This document shows, one piece after another, positions 24,796 to 35,057 of a DNA stretch of 64,000 bases. Below the pieces are notes generated by a model. It made no database searches. It saw only the letters and a list, made by a program, of their open reading frames with translations, and was not told the DNA's origin. The stretch lies in contig NZ_JAFJZZ010000009.1 of assembly GCF_017255415.1 (NCBI RefSeq), positions 1 to 64,000 on the forward strand. The letters are read 5' to 3'. The position numbers were made by a program, and so were the translations under genes. Each line of letters starts with the position of its first letter. The stretch's first letter is position 1. Source of the DNA: Clostridium aminobutyricum. Its GTDB lineage: Bacteria; Bacillota; Clostridia; Peptostreptococcales; Anaerovoracaceae.

Positions 24796-26910
24796 TTGAA
24801 TAAATTTGCAAAAAACATGGGGATATACATTGCCATTTTTGCGATTGTTTTAGCAATGGCATGGGCGTATAGGGGTATTCCTCAACAGGAAAAGGTAACT
24901 GAAGTAAAATTTTCGACGTTTGTTACCTATCTTCAAAAAGAAGAAATCAAGGAAATAGATCTCAAGGGAACAACGCTAAACGGAAAATTAGATAATGGAA
25001 AGTTGATTGTTGCCTATGCACCATCACCTATTACTATCGCAAGTCTTGAACAAGATTACATTTTTCCACAGATAGAAAAAGGTGTAATTTATGGCGGTGA
25101 GAAGCCAAAGGAAACGCCGTGGTATATTACCATGCTTCCTACGCTTATCATGATTCTTGCGTTGGTTTTCTTCTGGTTCATTATGATGAATCAAAGCGGC
25201 GGAGGCGGCAAAGTAATGTCGTTCGGAAAGAGCCGGGCAAGAATGCATAAAGAGGATGAACTAAAGAAGGTTGCTTACAAGGATGTAGCGGGATTGGATG
25301 AAGAGAAGGAAGAACTGTCCGAAGTGGTAGACTTCTTACGAAATCCGAAGAAGTATCGGGATTTAGGAGCGAGAATTCCAAAAGGAATTTTGCTTGTAGG
25401 CCCTCCGGGAACCGGAAAAACCTACTTGTCGAAGGCGACTGCAGGAGAAGCGGGTGTACCGTTTTTCAGCATCAGTGGTTCGGACTTTGTAGAAATGTTT
25501 GTCGGTGTCGGTGCTTCCAGAGTCAGAGACTTATTTGAACAAGCGAAAAAGAACTCACCTTGTATTATTTTTATCGACGAAATTGATGCAGTCGGCAGAA
25601 AAAGAGGTGCAGGTATCGGCGGAGGACATGACGAAAGAGAGCAGACCTTAAATCAGCTCCTTGTTGAGATGGATGGATTCGGCGAAAATACCGGAATCAT
25701 CATTTTAGCGGCGACAAATAGACCGGATATATTAGATCCAGCGCTATTAAGACCGGGACGTTTTGACCGGCAAGTTGTGATAGGCATTCCTGATGTAAAG
25801 GGAAGAGAAGCCATTTTTGCCGTTCATTCCAAAAATAAACCGCTGGCAGAGGAAGTCAATCCAAAAGTGCTGGCAAGAAGAACGCCGGGATTCACGCCGG
25901 CAGATATTGAAAATCTGCTAAACGAAGCAGCTATTTTAGCGGCAAGAAGAAATGGCAGAAAAATCAGAATGAAAGAAGTCGAAGAGGCTATTACAAAAGT
26001 AATCGCCGGTCCGGAAAAGAAGAGCAGAGTCATCAGTGAGGATGAACGAAAGCTGACGGCTTATCATGAAGCCGGCCATGCCATCGTTGCCAGAAGTTTG
26101 CCGAAGGCAGACCCGGTTCATCAGATTACGATTATTCCAAGAGGCAGAGCCGGTGGATTTACCATGAGCTTGCCAAAAGAAGACCGGAATTATGGAACCA
26201 AGACAACCATGACCGATGATATTGTTCGGCTTTTAGGCGGACGCGTTGCGGAAAAAATTACGCTGGATGACATTAGTACCGGCGCAAGCAATGATATCAT
26301 GCGTGCAACTGAAACGGCCAGAGAAATGGTTACGAAATATGGATTCAGTGAAAAATTAGGACCTGTAAACTATGGTTCCCATGATGAAGTCTTTTTAGGC
26401 AATGGCATTTCAACTACCAGAAATTATTCCGAGGAGATTGCTTTTGAAATCGATGCAGAGATCAGAAACATTATCGAAGAATCTTTTATAAAGGCAGAGA
26501 AGATCTTAACTGAAAATATTGATAAACTTCATATTGTTGCGAAAGCTCTTCTTGAAATCGAAACGATTGACGGAGAACAATTTGAGGCACTTTATACAGG
26601 TCAGATGAGTGCTGATGAACTGGTAGAGTCCGTTCATCAAAAAGAAGAAGTCCTCAAGACTGAAAATGCAATGGAAGCTGCGGAAACAGCGAAAGCGATA
26701 AAAGAGGCAGAGGAAAGAGAAAGAGCTTTACTGGTGGCTTTTAATACAGACTATCTGAATGAAGGGCAAAACAATTCCTCCGAAAAGAAATTAACTGTTT
26801 CTAAGGCAGAGGCGGAAAGCAATGATGAACATGCAGGAGATGATAAGTTGCAAAATCGTCACGAGGAAGCTGACCGTAATTCCGCAGAGGATGACAAGGA
26901 TATGAAGTAA
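24796..26910 (+). CDS. ftsH: ATP-dependent zinc metalloprotease FtsH
   Basis: Membrane AAA+ protease of 704 aa, TTG start with GGGGGAAAA upstream. Two transmembrane segments (about residues 8-25 and 112-132) flank an extracytoplasmic domain. Walker A GPPGTGKT lies near residue 201, Walker [12 protein letters not shown] follows, SRH region [19 protein letters not shown], and the zinc site HEAGH is near residue 424. The C-terminal tail beyond about residue 630 is charged and longer than usual. It degrades misassembled membrane proteins and regulators. Confidence 0.96.
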   Translation: MNKFAKNMGIYIAIFAIVLAMAWAYRGIPQQEKVTEVKFSTFVTYLQKEEIKEIDLKGTTLNGKLDNGKLIVAYAPSPITIASLEQDYIFPQIEKGVIYGGEKPKETPWYITMLPTLIMILALVFFWFIMMNQSGGGGKVMSFGKSRARMHKEDELKKVAYKDVAGLDEEKEELSEVVDFLRNPKKYRDLGARIPKGILLVGPPGTGKTYLSKATAGEAGVPFFSISGSDFVEMFVGVGASRVRDLFEQAKKNSPCIIFIDEIDAVGRKRGAGIGGGHDEREQTLNQLLVEMDGFGENTGIIILAATNRPDILDPALLRPGRFDRQVVIGIPDVKGREAIFAVHSKNKPLAEEVNPKVLARRTPGFTPADIENLLNEAAILAARRNGRKIRMKEVEEAITKVIAGPEKKSRVISEDERKLTAYHEAGHAIVARSLPKADPVHQITIIPRGRAGGFTMSLPKEDRNYGTKTTMTDDIVRLLGGRVAEKITLDDISTGASNDIMRATETAREMVTKYGFSEKLGPVNYGSHDEVFLGNGISTTRNYSEEIAFEIDAEIRNIIEESFIKAEKILTENIDKLHIVAKALLEIETIDGEQFEALYTGQMSADELVESVHQKEEVLKTENAMEAAETAKAIKEAEERERALLVAFNTDYLNEGQNNSSEKKLTVSKAEAESNDEHAGDDKLQNRHEEADRNSAEDDKDMK

Positions 26911-26943
26911 CATACTATAAGATAAAAGGATATTGCGAGGCCG

Positions 26944-26972
26944 TATTTCCACTGCGGTATGCAGTGGAAATA
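26944..26972. repeat. Perfect 12-bp inverted repeat upstream of the PucR-type gene
   Basis: TATTTCCACTGC (26944-26955) and its exact complement (26961-26972) flank a 5-nt loop, ending 24 bp before the start codon. No T-run follows, so an operator, possibly autoregulatory, is more likely than a terminator. Confidence 0.6.
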
Positions 26973-26995
26973 ATGCAAGCAAAGGGGATGAATAT

Positions 26996-28573
26996 ATGAA
27001 AGTGACGGTAAAAGATTGCCTAAGCTTAGAAGTCTTTAAGGATGCAAAAGTAGTAGCAGGGACTAAAAACCTTTCAGGCAGGGTAAAGTCTGTTTCTGTG
27101 CTTGAGTCAGCAGACTTAAATGAAATAAGAAGTTATCTGACCCATGAGGGGGAATTGATACTTTCTGCATTTTTCAATGTGAAAGATGATGAAAACAGAC
27201 AAATTGATATTGTGAGAACATTAGCGGAAGGCGGCACGGCAGCACTGGTATTGTTTTATGTGGGTACTGTGGTTCCTGCCTTAAGTAAAGAGCTTTTGAT
27301 GACTGCAGATCGAGTTGGATTGCCTATTCTTGTCATGCCGAATAACAAAGATATAAAATACGCAGACGTCATTAAGCAGTTTATGGAGAATATGCTATAT
27401 GGGGACAACTTCGGAAATCGTCTGATAAGCAATACCATCTTTCATCTTTTGAACTTTGAAAAACATAGTAATTTCCAGGCAGCTGTAAGAGAAGCTGCGA
27501 TTAATAATGATTTCCAGCTTATCATTTTAAGCGAAGATTTTAACCCGATTCTTTCCATAGAAACCCGGCATAAAGCGACTATTCAAGATGCTATCAGTCT
27601 TGGAAGAGAACGGGATGTAGAAAAATCGGCCGTCTATACCATGATTGATGTCAATGGCGTGCTGACCTACTGGGGACCTGTTATGATCAACGGGGAAAAG
27701 CATTTTATGTTTATTGTCGATAACGAAGATTCGTACTCAGCAGGAGAAATCACGAAATTGGCAGAGATTATTGAACTGGCTATGGGCATGTGGAAGTATA
27801 CACCGGAACGTGATGCAAGAGCAGAATTTATTAAGGCTCTGCGACGCGGAAATAAAAGCTTGGCCTATACCTTAAAAGAAGAAGCCGGGATTAACGGAGA
27901 ATCACTTTTAAGCGTATTCTTTGCGCGAGGTATCGAGCAAGGAGACGGTTTTAAGATTTTATCCAAATTTGAAAAAGAACATGACCTGGGGATTATGAAA
28001 ATTACTGAAGGGGAAGAAACCTACGGTATGATTATGAATACAAGACCTCAGGGAGAAGAACTTCTGTCAGTAAAGCGTGCGAGCTGCATCAGTCTTTTTA
28101 ATAAATTGAAAGAAGAAAAAACCGTTCGGATTTTCCATGTAACAGGCTTGGATGGGATTGAAGGGGCGGCAGATGCGTATCGCTTAATTAGTGAATCATG
28201 GTCCTTTGTGCAGAATGTATTTCCGTATAAACGTGTATTTACGAAGTATGAGCTGGCACTTGTCAGCAATTGCATCAATATTCAGCTTCAGGGCGGATAT
28301 GTGAAAAAGAATTATATGGAACTTCTTGAACCGTTTAAGGAAGCAAAGGAAAACAAAGGAAGACAATTGCTTGAAACCTTGGAGACCTTTGTATTGGACG
28401 CCGGCATGAACAGTGCGAAGACATCAGAGTTTATGGGAATACATACAAACACTGTACAGTATAGGTTAAAGAAAATAAATGAAGTTCTGGATGTTGAAAT
28501 TACAGGCAACCGTGTCATACCGGGGTTGACTATCGCTTTGGCGCTGAAAAGGCTGGAACGGGTTGTGCGCTAG
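26996..28573 (+). CDS. PucR family transcriptional regulator
   Basis: Protein of 525 aa. The N-terminal PucR-type sensor (MKVTVKDCLSLEVFKDAKVVAG...VSVLE) covers about residues 1-125. A GGDEF-like/CdaR middle region follows. The C-terminal PucR helix-turn-helix reads TSEFMGIHTNTVQYRLKKI. Members regulate purine, amino acid or sugar-acid use; the ligand cannot be named here. Start 26996 is supported by AAAGGGGAT at 26981-26989; an in-frame ATG at 26933 would span the inverted repeat. The decarboxylase cluster starts about 400 bp downstream and is a possible target. Confidence 0.85.
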   Translation: MKVTVKDCLSLEVFKDAKVVAGTKNLSGRVKSVSVLESADLNEIRSYLTHEGELILSAFFNVKDDENRQIDIVRTLAEGGTAALVLFYVGTVVPALSKELLMTADRVGLPILVMPNNKDIKYADVIKQFMENMLYGDNFGNRLISNTIFHLLNFEKHSNFQAAVREAAINNDFQLIILSEDFNPILSIETRHKATIQDAISLGRERDVEKSAVYTMIDVNGVLTYWGPVMINGEKHFMFIVDNEDSYSAGEITKLAEIIELAMGMWKYTPERDARAEFIKALRRGNKSLAYTLKEEAGINGESLLSVFFARGIEQGDGFKILSKFEKEHDLGIMKITEGEETYGMIMNTRPQGEELLSVKRASCISLFNKLKEEKTVRIFHVTGLDGIEGAADAYRLISESWSFVQNVFPYKRVFTKYELALVSNCINIQLQGGYVKKNYMELLEPFKEAKENKGRQLLETLETFVLDAGMNSAKTSEFMGIHTNTVQYRLKKINEVLDVEITGNRVIPGLTIALALKRLERVVR

Positions 28574-28621
28574 GATGACCGCCATAGATTTCTCAATAGA
28601 CCATTATACAAATAGACTTGT

Positions 28622-28681
28622 ATGGGGAATTACGTACAAAATCAGGGCGCGATCCTGATTTAACGAATATCCCCATTTTTG
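28622..28681 (+). terminator. Nested hairpin terminator after the PucR-type gene
   Basis: Outer arms ATGGGGA (28622-28628) and TCCCCAT (28670-28676) enclose an inner ATCAGG/CCTGAT stem (28641-28659), and five Ts follow. The remaining 28682-28978 is AT-rich leader with no convincing gene or clear promoter. Confidence 0.8.
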
Positions 28682-28978
28682 TGTCCAAAAGAGATGATAG
28701 GTAGAATGATAGAAGAAATTTTTCATTATAATAATCATAGAGAAGAGAAAAAATCATGGATAATTGCAGTCATGCTGCAAGAAGAATGATTACGTTTTAA
28801 CAGAGTCTTAAAAACTTAGAGAAATAAAGAAAGGTACTGGTTACATATACTATAAAGAATAATATACCCTCTTCAAAAATTCTTGCAAAAATGCAGATTT
28901 TGGGATATATTGATTCTGGTGAATACCGTACTGATAAAAATTTAACAAAGGCTCTAACTACTTAAGGAGGGAATATAT

Positions 28979-30520
28979 ATGAATAAGCTTGACCAGTTGC
29001 GCCAGCTTAAAGCAGAAATTGCTTTAGGGGGTGGGCAGAAAAGGATTGACGCTCAGCATGCGAGCGGAAAGCTTACTGCGAGAGAAAGATTAGACATATT
29101 GTTTGACAAAGGCAGCTTTGTAGAAATGGATGTGTTTGTATCCCACAGATGCACCAACTTTGACATGGCTGACAAGAAAGCACTTGGAGATGGTGTTGTA
29201 ACTGGTTACGGTACTGTCGACGGTAGGCTTGTTTTTGCTTATGCACAGGACTTTACCGTTTTAGGAGGGTCTCTTGGTGAATATCATGCCGAAAAAATTG
29301 TCAAAGTGCAGGGCATGGCACTTAAGATGGGCGCCCCTATCGTTGGCCTGAATGATTCAGGTGGGGCCAGAATTCAAGAAGGCGTAAATGCCCTTTCGGG
29401 ATTCGGTAAGATTTTCTATAATAATACGATTTCTTCCGGAGTGATTCCTCAGATCTCAGTGATTTTGGGGCCTTGTGCTGGAGGTGCTGTTTATTCACCG
29501 GCTATTACAGATTTTATTTTCATGGTTGACAAAACAAGTCAAATGTTTATTACTGGTCCGCAGGTTATTAAAACCGTAACCGGAGAAGATATTTCAGCAG
29601 AAGCTCTCGGAGGGGCGATGACGCATAACACCATCAGCGGTGTAGCACATTTTATCGGAAAAGACGATGAAGATACCCTATTACAGGTGAGGGAACTGAT
29701 CTCCTATATGCCTTCCAATAATCTGGAGAAGGCGCCGACTTATGAAACAAAAGACAATCCGAATCGACTGATTCCGGAGTTCAATGAGATCATTCCGGAG
29801 AATCCAAATAAAGCCTATGATATGTACGAGATTATTACGAAAATTGCAGACGAGGGCAAGATTTATGATGTGATGCCTCATTATGCGCAGAACATCATCA
29901 CTTGCTTTATCAGACTGGACGGAAATACCGTAGGGGTGATTGCCAACCAGCCGAAGGTTGGAGCAGGATGTCTGGATATCAATGCATCGGATAAGGCAGC
30001 GAGGTTTATTCGAAGATGTGATGCGTTTAATATTCCATTGCTTACAGTAGAAGATGTTCCGGGTTTCTTACCTGGGAAAGACCAGGAGCTAGGCGGAATT
30101 ATCCGGCATGGAGCCAAGATGCTTTATGCCTATTGTGAAGCAACGGTTCCTAAAATCACCATGATTTTAAGAAAAGCGTATGGCGGAGCCTATATCGGCA
30201 TGTGCAACAAGGAATTGGGTTCCGATTTGGTCATGGCATGGCCTAGCGCTCAAATTGCCGTTATGGGTGCAGCGGGAGCCGCAAATATCGTATTTAAAAA
30301 CGAGATTAAGGAAGCTTCCGATCCTATTGCAAAGCGGGAAGAAAAGATAGCGGAATATGAAGAAAAATTCAATAATCCATATAAAGCAGCTGAAATGGGT
30401 TATGTAGATGATATTATTGAGCCTGCAACGGCTAGACAAAGAATTATCAGTGGATTTGATATGTTGAGTTCAAAGCGACAATCATTACCGGCTAAGAAAC
30501 ATGGAAATATTCCATTATAG
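28979..30520 (+). CDS. mmdA: Acyl-CoA carboxyltransferase subunit (methylmalonyl-CoA decarboxylase alpha type)
   Basis: Protein of 513 aa with the crotonase-like carboxyltransferase fold. The N-terminal half has [14 protein letters not shown] and [13 protein letters not shown], and the C-terminal half VPGFLPG and AYGGAYIGM. Length and sequence fit MmdA or propionyl-CoA carboxylase beta rather than the longer glutaconyl-CoA decarboxylase alpha. It transfers the carboxyl group between acyl-CoA and biotin. A delta-type and a biotin-carrier subunit follow in the same direction, so an operon is likely. AAGGAGGG lies upstream. Confidence 0.9.
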   Translation: MNKLDQLRQLKAEIALGGGQKRIDAQHASGKLTARERLDILFDKGSFVEMDVFVSHRCTNFDMADKKALGDGVVTGYGTVDGRLVFAYAQDFTVLGGSLGEYHAEKIVKVQGMALKMGAPIVGLNDSGGARIQEGVNALSGFGKIFYNNTISSGVIPQISVILGPCAGGAVYSPAITDFIFMVDKTSQMFITGPQVIKTVTGEDISAEALGGAMTHNTISGVAHFIGKDDEDTLLQVRELISYMPSNNLEKAPTYETKDNPNRLIPEFNEIIPENPNKAYDMYEIITKIADEGKIYDVMPHYAQNIITCFIRLDGNTVGVIANQPKVGAGCLDINASDKAARFIRRCDAFNIPLLTVEDVPGFLPGKDQELGGIIRHGAKMLYAYCEATVPKITMILRKAYGGAYIGMCNKELGSDLVMAWPSAQIAVMGAAGAANIVFKNEIKEASDPIAKREEKIAEYEEKFNNPYKAAEMGYVDDIIEPATARQRIISGFDMLSSKRQSLPAKKHGNIPL

Positions 30521-30531
30521 GAGGTGGTAAG

Positions 30532-30954
30532 ATGTCATTGATGGAAAAATTTGCGGACCCGGCATTGATTGATACCCTTACGTCAGGTGAAAAAGCAACA
30601 GGCGCCCTGATTACTACATTCATGGGCATGGGTATTACTTTTGTTGTATTGACGTTGCTTTGGGGTACTATTGGATGGATGAACAAAGTGGTTGCAGCTA
30701 CTGCAACCGAAACGACTGGTGCACCGACTGATGGTGTCAATGCAACGGCAGCATTTCTTACAGGTCAGGCTGCAGATTCCGTTCAAGCGGACGAACAGCT
30801 GGTTGCGGTGATTACGGCGGCTATTGCTGCGTATGAAGGAGCAGACAGAGGAACGGGAAAACTGGTGGTACGCAAAATTACCAGAGTAAAGAGTCAGGCC
30901 TCTGCATGGGCAAATGCAGGCACGGTAGACTGTATCAAAACTAGAAAATTTTAA
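30532..30954 (+). CDS. Sodium-pump decarboxylase delta/gamma-type subunit (OadG/MmdD family)
   Basis: Protein of 140 aa. A single N-terminal transmembrane helix (ALITTFMGMGITFVVLTLLW) is followed by an Ala/Thr-rich linker and a C-terminal segment VVRKITRV...SAWANAG typical of MmdD/OadG. It is thought to hold the carboxyltransferase to the membrane beta subunit. It starts 11 bp after the carboxyltransferase gene with GGAGGTGG upstream. Confidence 0.85.
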   Translation: MSLMEKFADPALIDTLTSGEKATGALITTFMGMGITFVVLTLLWGTIGWMNKVVAATATETTGAPTDGVNATAAFLTGQAADSVQADEQLVAVITAAIAAYEGADRGTGKLVVRKITRVKSQASAWANAGTVDCIKTRKF

Positions 30955-31035
30955 TTAATTTTATAGTGATGAAGTCGCTCATGGGATGGATTCCTTGATG
31001 CTTGACTGAACCTATTAAAAAGAGGAGACAAAGGT

Positions 31036-31458
31036 ATGAAAAAATATAATATTAATGTGAACGGAACGATTTATGCGGTAGAAGTGGAGGAGGTCGCAGA
31101 CGCAGCGGCAACGGCAGTTGCACCGGCCCCGGCTTCTATACAAACTGCTGTACCTTCTCCGGCACCAGTGGCGGCACCGGTACCTACACCGGCAGCCAAG
31201 GCAGCAGAACCTGTATCATCATCGGCAGCGGCCCCTTCGGCGGGTGCGCAAACCGTTACTTCGCCAATGCCCGGAACCATTTTAGATGTTAAAGTTACCG
31301 CAGGGCAAGTCGTAAAGGCCGGAGACATTTTATTAATCTTAGAAGCAATGAAGATGGAGAATGAAATACCGGCTCCTAGTGCTGGAACGATTGATACGGT
31401 GCAGATTGCTAAAGGCGATTCCGTAAACTCGGGGGATATTCTCGTAACCATTAAATGA
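31036..31458 (+). CDS. Biotin carboxyl carrier subunit of acyl-CoA decarboxylase
   Basis: Protein of 140 aa. A short N-terminal strand (KYNINVNGTIYAVEVEEV) leads to a long Ala/Pro-rich hinge (about residues 25-75). The C-terminal biotinyl domain has EAMKMENEI, in which the Lys is the biotin attachment site. It is the substrate of BirA (6413-7375) and carries CO2 between subunits. The start has AGAGGAG upstream. Confidence 0.92.
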   Translation: MKKYNINVNGTIYAVEVEEVADAAATAVAPAPASIQTAVPSPAPVAAPVPTPAAKAAEPVSSSAAAPSAGAQTVTSPMPGTILDVKVTAGQVVKAGDILLILEAMKMENEIPAPSAGTIDTVQIAKGDSVNSGDILVTIK

Positions 31459-31504
31459 TTCAATGATGCAAGCCAATCATGCAATAATACTGTTGTGTAT
31501 GATG

Positions 31505-31539
31505 AAGAGCAGGTTTAACCTGCTCTTATTTTTTTTGTA
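31505..31539 (+). terminator. Intrinsic terminator after the biotin carrier gene
   Basis: AAGAGCAGG / CCTGCTCTT stem followed by an ATTTTTTTT tract. Confidence 0.88.
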
Positions 31540-31754
31540 TTTTGCATTAACAAACAAAAAAGGTGAAGCATGTAGCAATACATGAAGGTTTTAATGGGGA
31601 AAGGATTATTAAAGCCGAGCAAAGTTGTTTCTAAATTCATAAAATCACAAATAACAGCAAGAAAACAGACATATAATGAAAGCGTAGTTCGATGAGTTTT
31701 CTGAAAAATCAATCAATTGGCCGAGAAACTATTCATGTGGAGGAAGGTGATTTT

Positions 31755-31928
31755 ATGATGTTATTTGGTATGCCAATGTGGACTTTTTTGGCATTCCTCA
31801 GTTGGCCGGTTATCTTTATAACGAGTGCGATTGTTATATATATCGTTATGTCAAAGCAGGACGCTTTGATTGATGATAGTGAATTTGAAAAGGGCATAAA
31901 AAGCAGAAAGGGGGAGGGACATTCATGA
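31755..31928 (+). CDS. Small single-span membrane protein paired with the symporter
   Basis: Protein of 57 aa. Start ATG 31755 follows GGAGGAAGGTGA; a longer in-frame ORF begins at 31692 but lacks this spacing. One hydrophobic helix (WTFLAFLSWPVIFITSAIVIYIV) is followed by a charged tail. It overlaps the symporter start by 4 bp. Small proteins before SSS transporters, such as YhdT before PanF, are a known arrangement. I infer an accessory role. Confidence 0.75.
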   Translation: MMLFGMPMWTFLAFLSWPVIFITSAIVIYIVMSKQDALIDDSEFEKGIKSRKGEGHS

Positions 31929-33517
31929 GGATTGAAGTTGTTGTATTAATAGGTTATTTCGTCGGCATGATCGGCATGGGCATTTTTTGGAATAAACGAT
32001 CAAAGAAATCCGAAGACTATATGCTTGGTGGAAGAGCAATGGGCCCGTTTGTTACCGCATTGACGCTTCAAACAACTGCCATGAGCGGTTTTATGTTTAT
32101 GGGCGGACCTGCCATGGCGTATGCAGCGGGTTGGTTCGCCGTATTTTATGCAGTCGGCGATGCAGGTGGAGGTCTTGTCAATATTACGGTATTGGGAAGA
32201 AGAATGAGAAGACTTTCGCAGCTTCTCGACTGTATTTCTCCGATTGAATACCTGGAAAAGAGGTATCAATCTATCCCGGTTAAAGTAATCGCTTGCATTA
32301 TTGCTATCTTCGGATTAAGCGGCTATGTCCTTGCCCAATTCCTTTCTGCGGGTAAAACTTTAGTTAGTTTATTTGATTTTCCGTTTGCGCCGGGTGTTAT
32401 TATCGGTGTTACGGTCATCTTGATATACACCTTTATCGGCGGATATTTTGCCGTTGCATGGACCGATGTAATACAGGGCTTGATTATGGTTGGCGCAATG
32501 ATTTCCGTTCTGGCTTTATCCCTGATAAAACTAGGCGGCCTTGGTGGATTAAATGCAAGGCTTCATGCCATTGATCCGACCTATCTAAGTATCTGGGGCA
32601 AAGATTTGCAGTATGAAGGGGCCTACGGTGTCATAGCGGGAGCCATATTGATTTACTTGATCGGATACATGGGATTGCCTCATTGCGTCAATAAGCATAT
32701 GGCGATGGAGAGTCCGAAAACCGCAAAGGGGACTATCGTTTATGCAACGATTTGGACGCAGCTTTTCTGTTTCTCTCCTTATATCTTAGGTCTCTGCGGA
32801 ATTGTTCTGCTGCCTAAGCTTGCTGACCCGGAGATGGTCATTCCTGAACTGGCAAATATGATGTTCCCGGGAATCATTTCTGCGATTGTTCTTACAGCCA
32901 TCATGTCTGCTATCATGAGCACTGTTGCCGCGCTATTGTTATTAGTGGGTACTTTAGTATCTATTGATATTTATAAAAGGTGGCTGAAGCCAACCGCGAC
33001 AGATCATCAAGTCATTTTCGTATCAAGAGCGGCCATTATTGGAGTTGGAATTGTAGGGATTACCATTGCTATTGTCCAGCCTCCGGGCGTATTTGCACTA
33101 GTTGTTTTTGCTTTTGGTGTGATGGCAAGTGCTTTCCTGCCAAGTTATGTATGTGCAGTATGGTGGAAGAAAGCAAATGCGACAGGGTCTTGTGCATCCA
33201 TGATTTTGGGCGGAGGAACTGCTTTTATATGGACCGCGGCTAATTTGGAGACAGTAACGGCTATGCATCCGTTTTTTGCAGGAGTAATCGTGTCGTCTCT
33301 TGCCATGTACATCGGCAGTCATTTCGGCAAGAAACCTACAAAAGAAATTTTAGATTTAATGGATCGGATTCCTGGTAAGAAAATGGCAAATGTGTCTCCA
33401 AAGATTCAGATGGCTTCTTCCAAACAGCTGGCGACGGAAAGCAGAGCAGTGTCCCAGTTCTTACAACTAAAAGAATCAAATTTAATGAAAGAACTTCAAT
33501 GTTATGGTAGAAATTAA
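31925..33517 (+). CDS. Sodium:solute symporter family protein
   Basis: Polytopic transporter of 530 aa of the SSS (PutP/PanF) family with about 13 transmembrane helices. The signature YTFIGGYFAVAWTDVIQG (about residues 160-178) and SEDYMLGGRAMG near the N-terminus are diagnostic. The substrate is not evident: pantothenate is possible given CoaX about 700 bp downstream, and an organic acid for the adjoining decarboxylase is the alternative. It is translationally coupled to genes on both sides. Confidence 0.88.
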   Translation: MRIEVVVLIGYFVGMIGMGIFWNKRSKKSEDYMLGGRAMGPFVTALTLQTTAMSGFMFMGGPAMAYAAGWFAVFYAVGDAGGGLVNITVLGRRMRRLSQLLDCISPIEYLEKRYQSIPVKVIACIIAIFGLSGYVLAQFLSAGKTLVSLFDFPFAPGVIIGVTVILIYTFIGGYFAVAWTDVIQGLIMVGAMISVLALSLIKLGGLGGLNARLHAIDPTYLSIWGKDLQYEGAYGVIAGAILIYLIGYMGLPHCVNKHMAMESPKTAKGTIVYATIWTQLFCFSPYILGLCGIVLLPKLADPEMVIPELANMMFPGIISAIVLTAIMSAIMSTVAALLLLVGTLVSIDIYKRWLKPTATDHQVIFVSRAAIIGVGIVGITIAIVQPPGVFALVVFAFGVMASAFLPSYVCAVWWKKANATGSCASMILGGGTAFIWTAANLETVTAMHPFFAGVIVSSLAMYIGSHFGKKPTKEILDLMDRIPGKKMANVSPKIQMASSKQLATESRAVSQFLQLKESNLMKELQCYGRN

Positions 33518-34001
33518 AACAATCAGAGGAGAATTGACCTCAGAAACGGCGAAGAACATTCTCGAAAAATACGATTCCAATATAAAGATTATAGCGGTGG
33601 ATGAAATCTACTATCCGTATACCTTAAGGAGATATCACCTAAAGCTGGCTTCAAGCTTCGGGCGGCTCAGTAAATTAAATCGATATGTAGACTGCAGCAT
33701 CGATATGGTATACGGAAGACCGGCACTGGCGCAAGGGTCACCTTTCTTTGAGAACATCTATACGGAGGAAGAAAACATGTTGCGATGCAATCTGTCGGAT
33801 GATGCCCTCAATAAAATCGGTCATGACTTTGTATTTAATTATTATTTGAACAAATCTAAAATACTCCGCACCCCTCAAATTACAAAGAAATCGGAAGAAG
33901 CGTTCTACAAGAAGTTTTATGTTGTTCATTGTGCGGATGAGACAGAAAATAAGTATCAGATTTTACTGGATGCATTGGATGGAAGCCTTGCTTTACTGTA
34001 A
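33504..34001 (+). CDS. Protein of unknown function coupled to the symporter
   Basis: Soluble-looking protein of 165 aa whose start overlaps the symporter end by 14 bp. I do not recognise the family. It has an N-terminal region with IYYPYTLRRYHLKL, then SIDMVYGRPALA, and no transmembrane segment or obvious catalytic motif. Tight overlap suggests a function tied to transport or to the acyl-CoA pathway. Confidence 0.7.
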   Translation: MVEIKTIRGELTSETAKNILEKYDSNIKIIAVDEIYYPYTLRRYHLKLASSFGRLSKLNRYVDCSIDMVYGRPALAQGSPFFENIYTEEENMLRCNLSDDALNKIGHDFVFNYYLNKSKILRTPQITKKSEEAFYKKFYVVHCADETENKYQILLDALDGSLALL

Positions 34002-34032
34002 TCACTAGAAAACAAGAGCAGGTTTATAATAG

Positions 34033-34067
34033 ATCGCCTCTTTGAGATTTATGAAAGAAGAGGCGAT
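34033..34067 (+). terminator. Hairpin after the symporter operon
   Basis: Ten-bp stem ATCGCCTCTT / AAGAGGCGAT; the T-run is weak. Confidence 0.55.
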
Positions 34068-34114
34068 TTATAAGATAAATAAGGAACTTTCATGGATATT
34101 ACTGTTCATTTTCC

Positions 34115-34143
34115 TTGAAAGTTAGCAGTTTTACGGGTATACT
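34115..34143 (+). promoter_or_regulatory. Predicted sigma-A promoter of coaX
   Basis: TTGAAA (34115-34120), 17-bp spacer, TATACT (34138-34143). Confidence 0.7.
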
Positions 34144-34224
34144 ATTCTAGTTGAAAATTATCATGAAAGCCATGGCGAGCAATTTTAAATGTTGCAGCCG
34201 GACTAACAACGAAGGAGAAAAAGC

Positions 34225-35022
34225 ATGCTACTTGCATTTGACGTAGGAAATACCAACATTGTTTTAGGAGTATTTAAAGAAGGAAAATTGATTGAAAGTT
34301 GGCGATTGGAAACGGATAACAATAAGAGTGCTGACGAATACGGTATGGTAATCAACCAACTATTTACCTATGTAGGTCTAGATACCAAGGAAGTAAAGGA
34401 TGTTATTATATCGACGGTTGTACCTTCCGTACTCTATACGTTGCAGCATCTCTCGATGAAATACTTTAATAAAAGGGCCATTGTAATAGGGCCTGGTATA
34501 AAAACCGGATTGATTATTAAATATGATAATCCAAAACAAGTAGGTGCAGACCGAATAGTAAACGCCGTGGCGGCATATGCTAAATACGGCGGACCGCTTG
34601 TGATCATCGACTTTGGAACGGCCACTACATTTTGTGCTATTTCAGAGAATGCAGAATACTTGGGCGGAACCATTGCACCGGGCGTTAAAATTGCTTCGGA
34701 TGCACTTTTTGAAAAGACGGCAAAACTTCCGAAGGTAGAACTGGAAGAACCGGGTCATGTGATTTGTAAAAACACAATTGAGAGCATGCAATCCGGGTTA
34801 GTGTATGGGCATATGGGCATGGTGGAATACATTGCTAAAAAGATGAAAAAAGAAGTGGAGGCAGCATCAAAAACCGGTAAAGCGGCTACTGTTGTAGCGA
34901 CCGGCGGTTTAGCTACGCTGATTGAGCAGGGTATTGATTGTATCGATCATGTGGACAAGATGTTGACCTTGGAAGGACTTGAATTAATATATGAAAAAAA
35001 TAAAGGACATAAGAGTAAGTAG
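34225..35022 (+). CDS. coaX: Type III pantothenate kinase
   Basis: Protein of 265 aa of the ASKHA fold. [10 protein letters not shown] at the N-terminus is the phosphate loop, [11 protein letters not shown] the substrate region, [10 protein letters not shown] the second phosphate motif, and GGTIAPG follows. It phosphorylates pantothenate in CoA synthesis and needs a monovalent cation. GAAGGAG precedes the ATG. dusB starts 35 bp downstream and is probably in the same transcript. Confidence 0.95.
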   Translation: MLLAFDVGNTNIVLGVFKEGKLIESWRLETDNNKSADEYGMVINQLFTYVGLDTKEVKDVIISTVVPSVLYTLQHLSMKYFNKRAIVIGPGIKTGLIIKYDNPKQVGADRIVNAVAAYAKYGGPLVIIDFGTATTFCAISENAEYLGGTIAPGVKIASDALFEKTAKLPKVELEEPGHVICKNTIESMQSGLVYGHMGMVEYIAKKMKKEVEAASKTGKAATVVATGGLATLIEQGIDCIDHVDKMLTLEGLELIYEKNKGHKSK

Positions 35023-35057
35023 CACATTCGTGCAAAAGAAAGGCGAAGAATTAAAAA

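Noticed and set aside
28885-28925. Sigma-54-like promoter before the carboxyltransferase gene
   Set aside because: The TTGCA-type words present do not have the -24/-12 spacing, and no sigma-54 activator is nearby.
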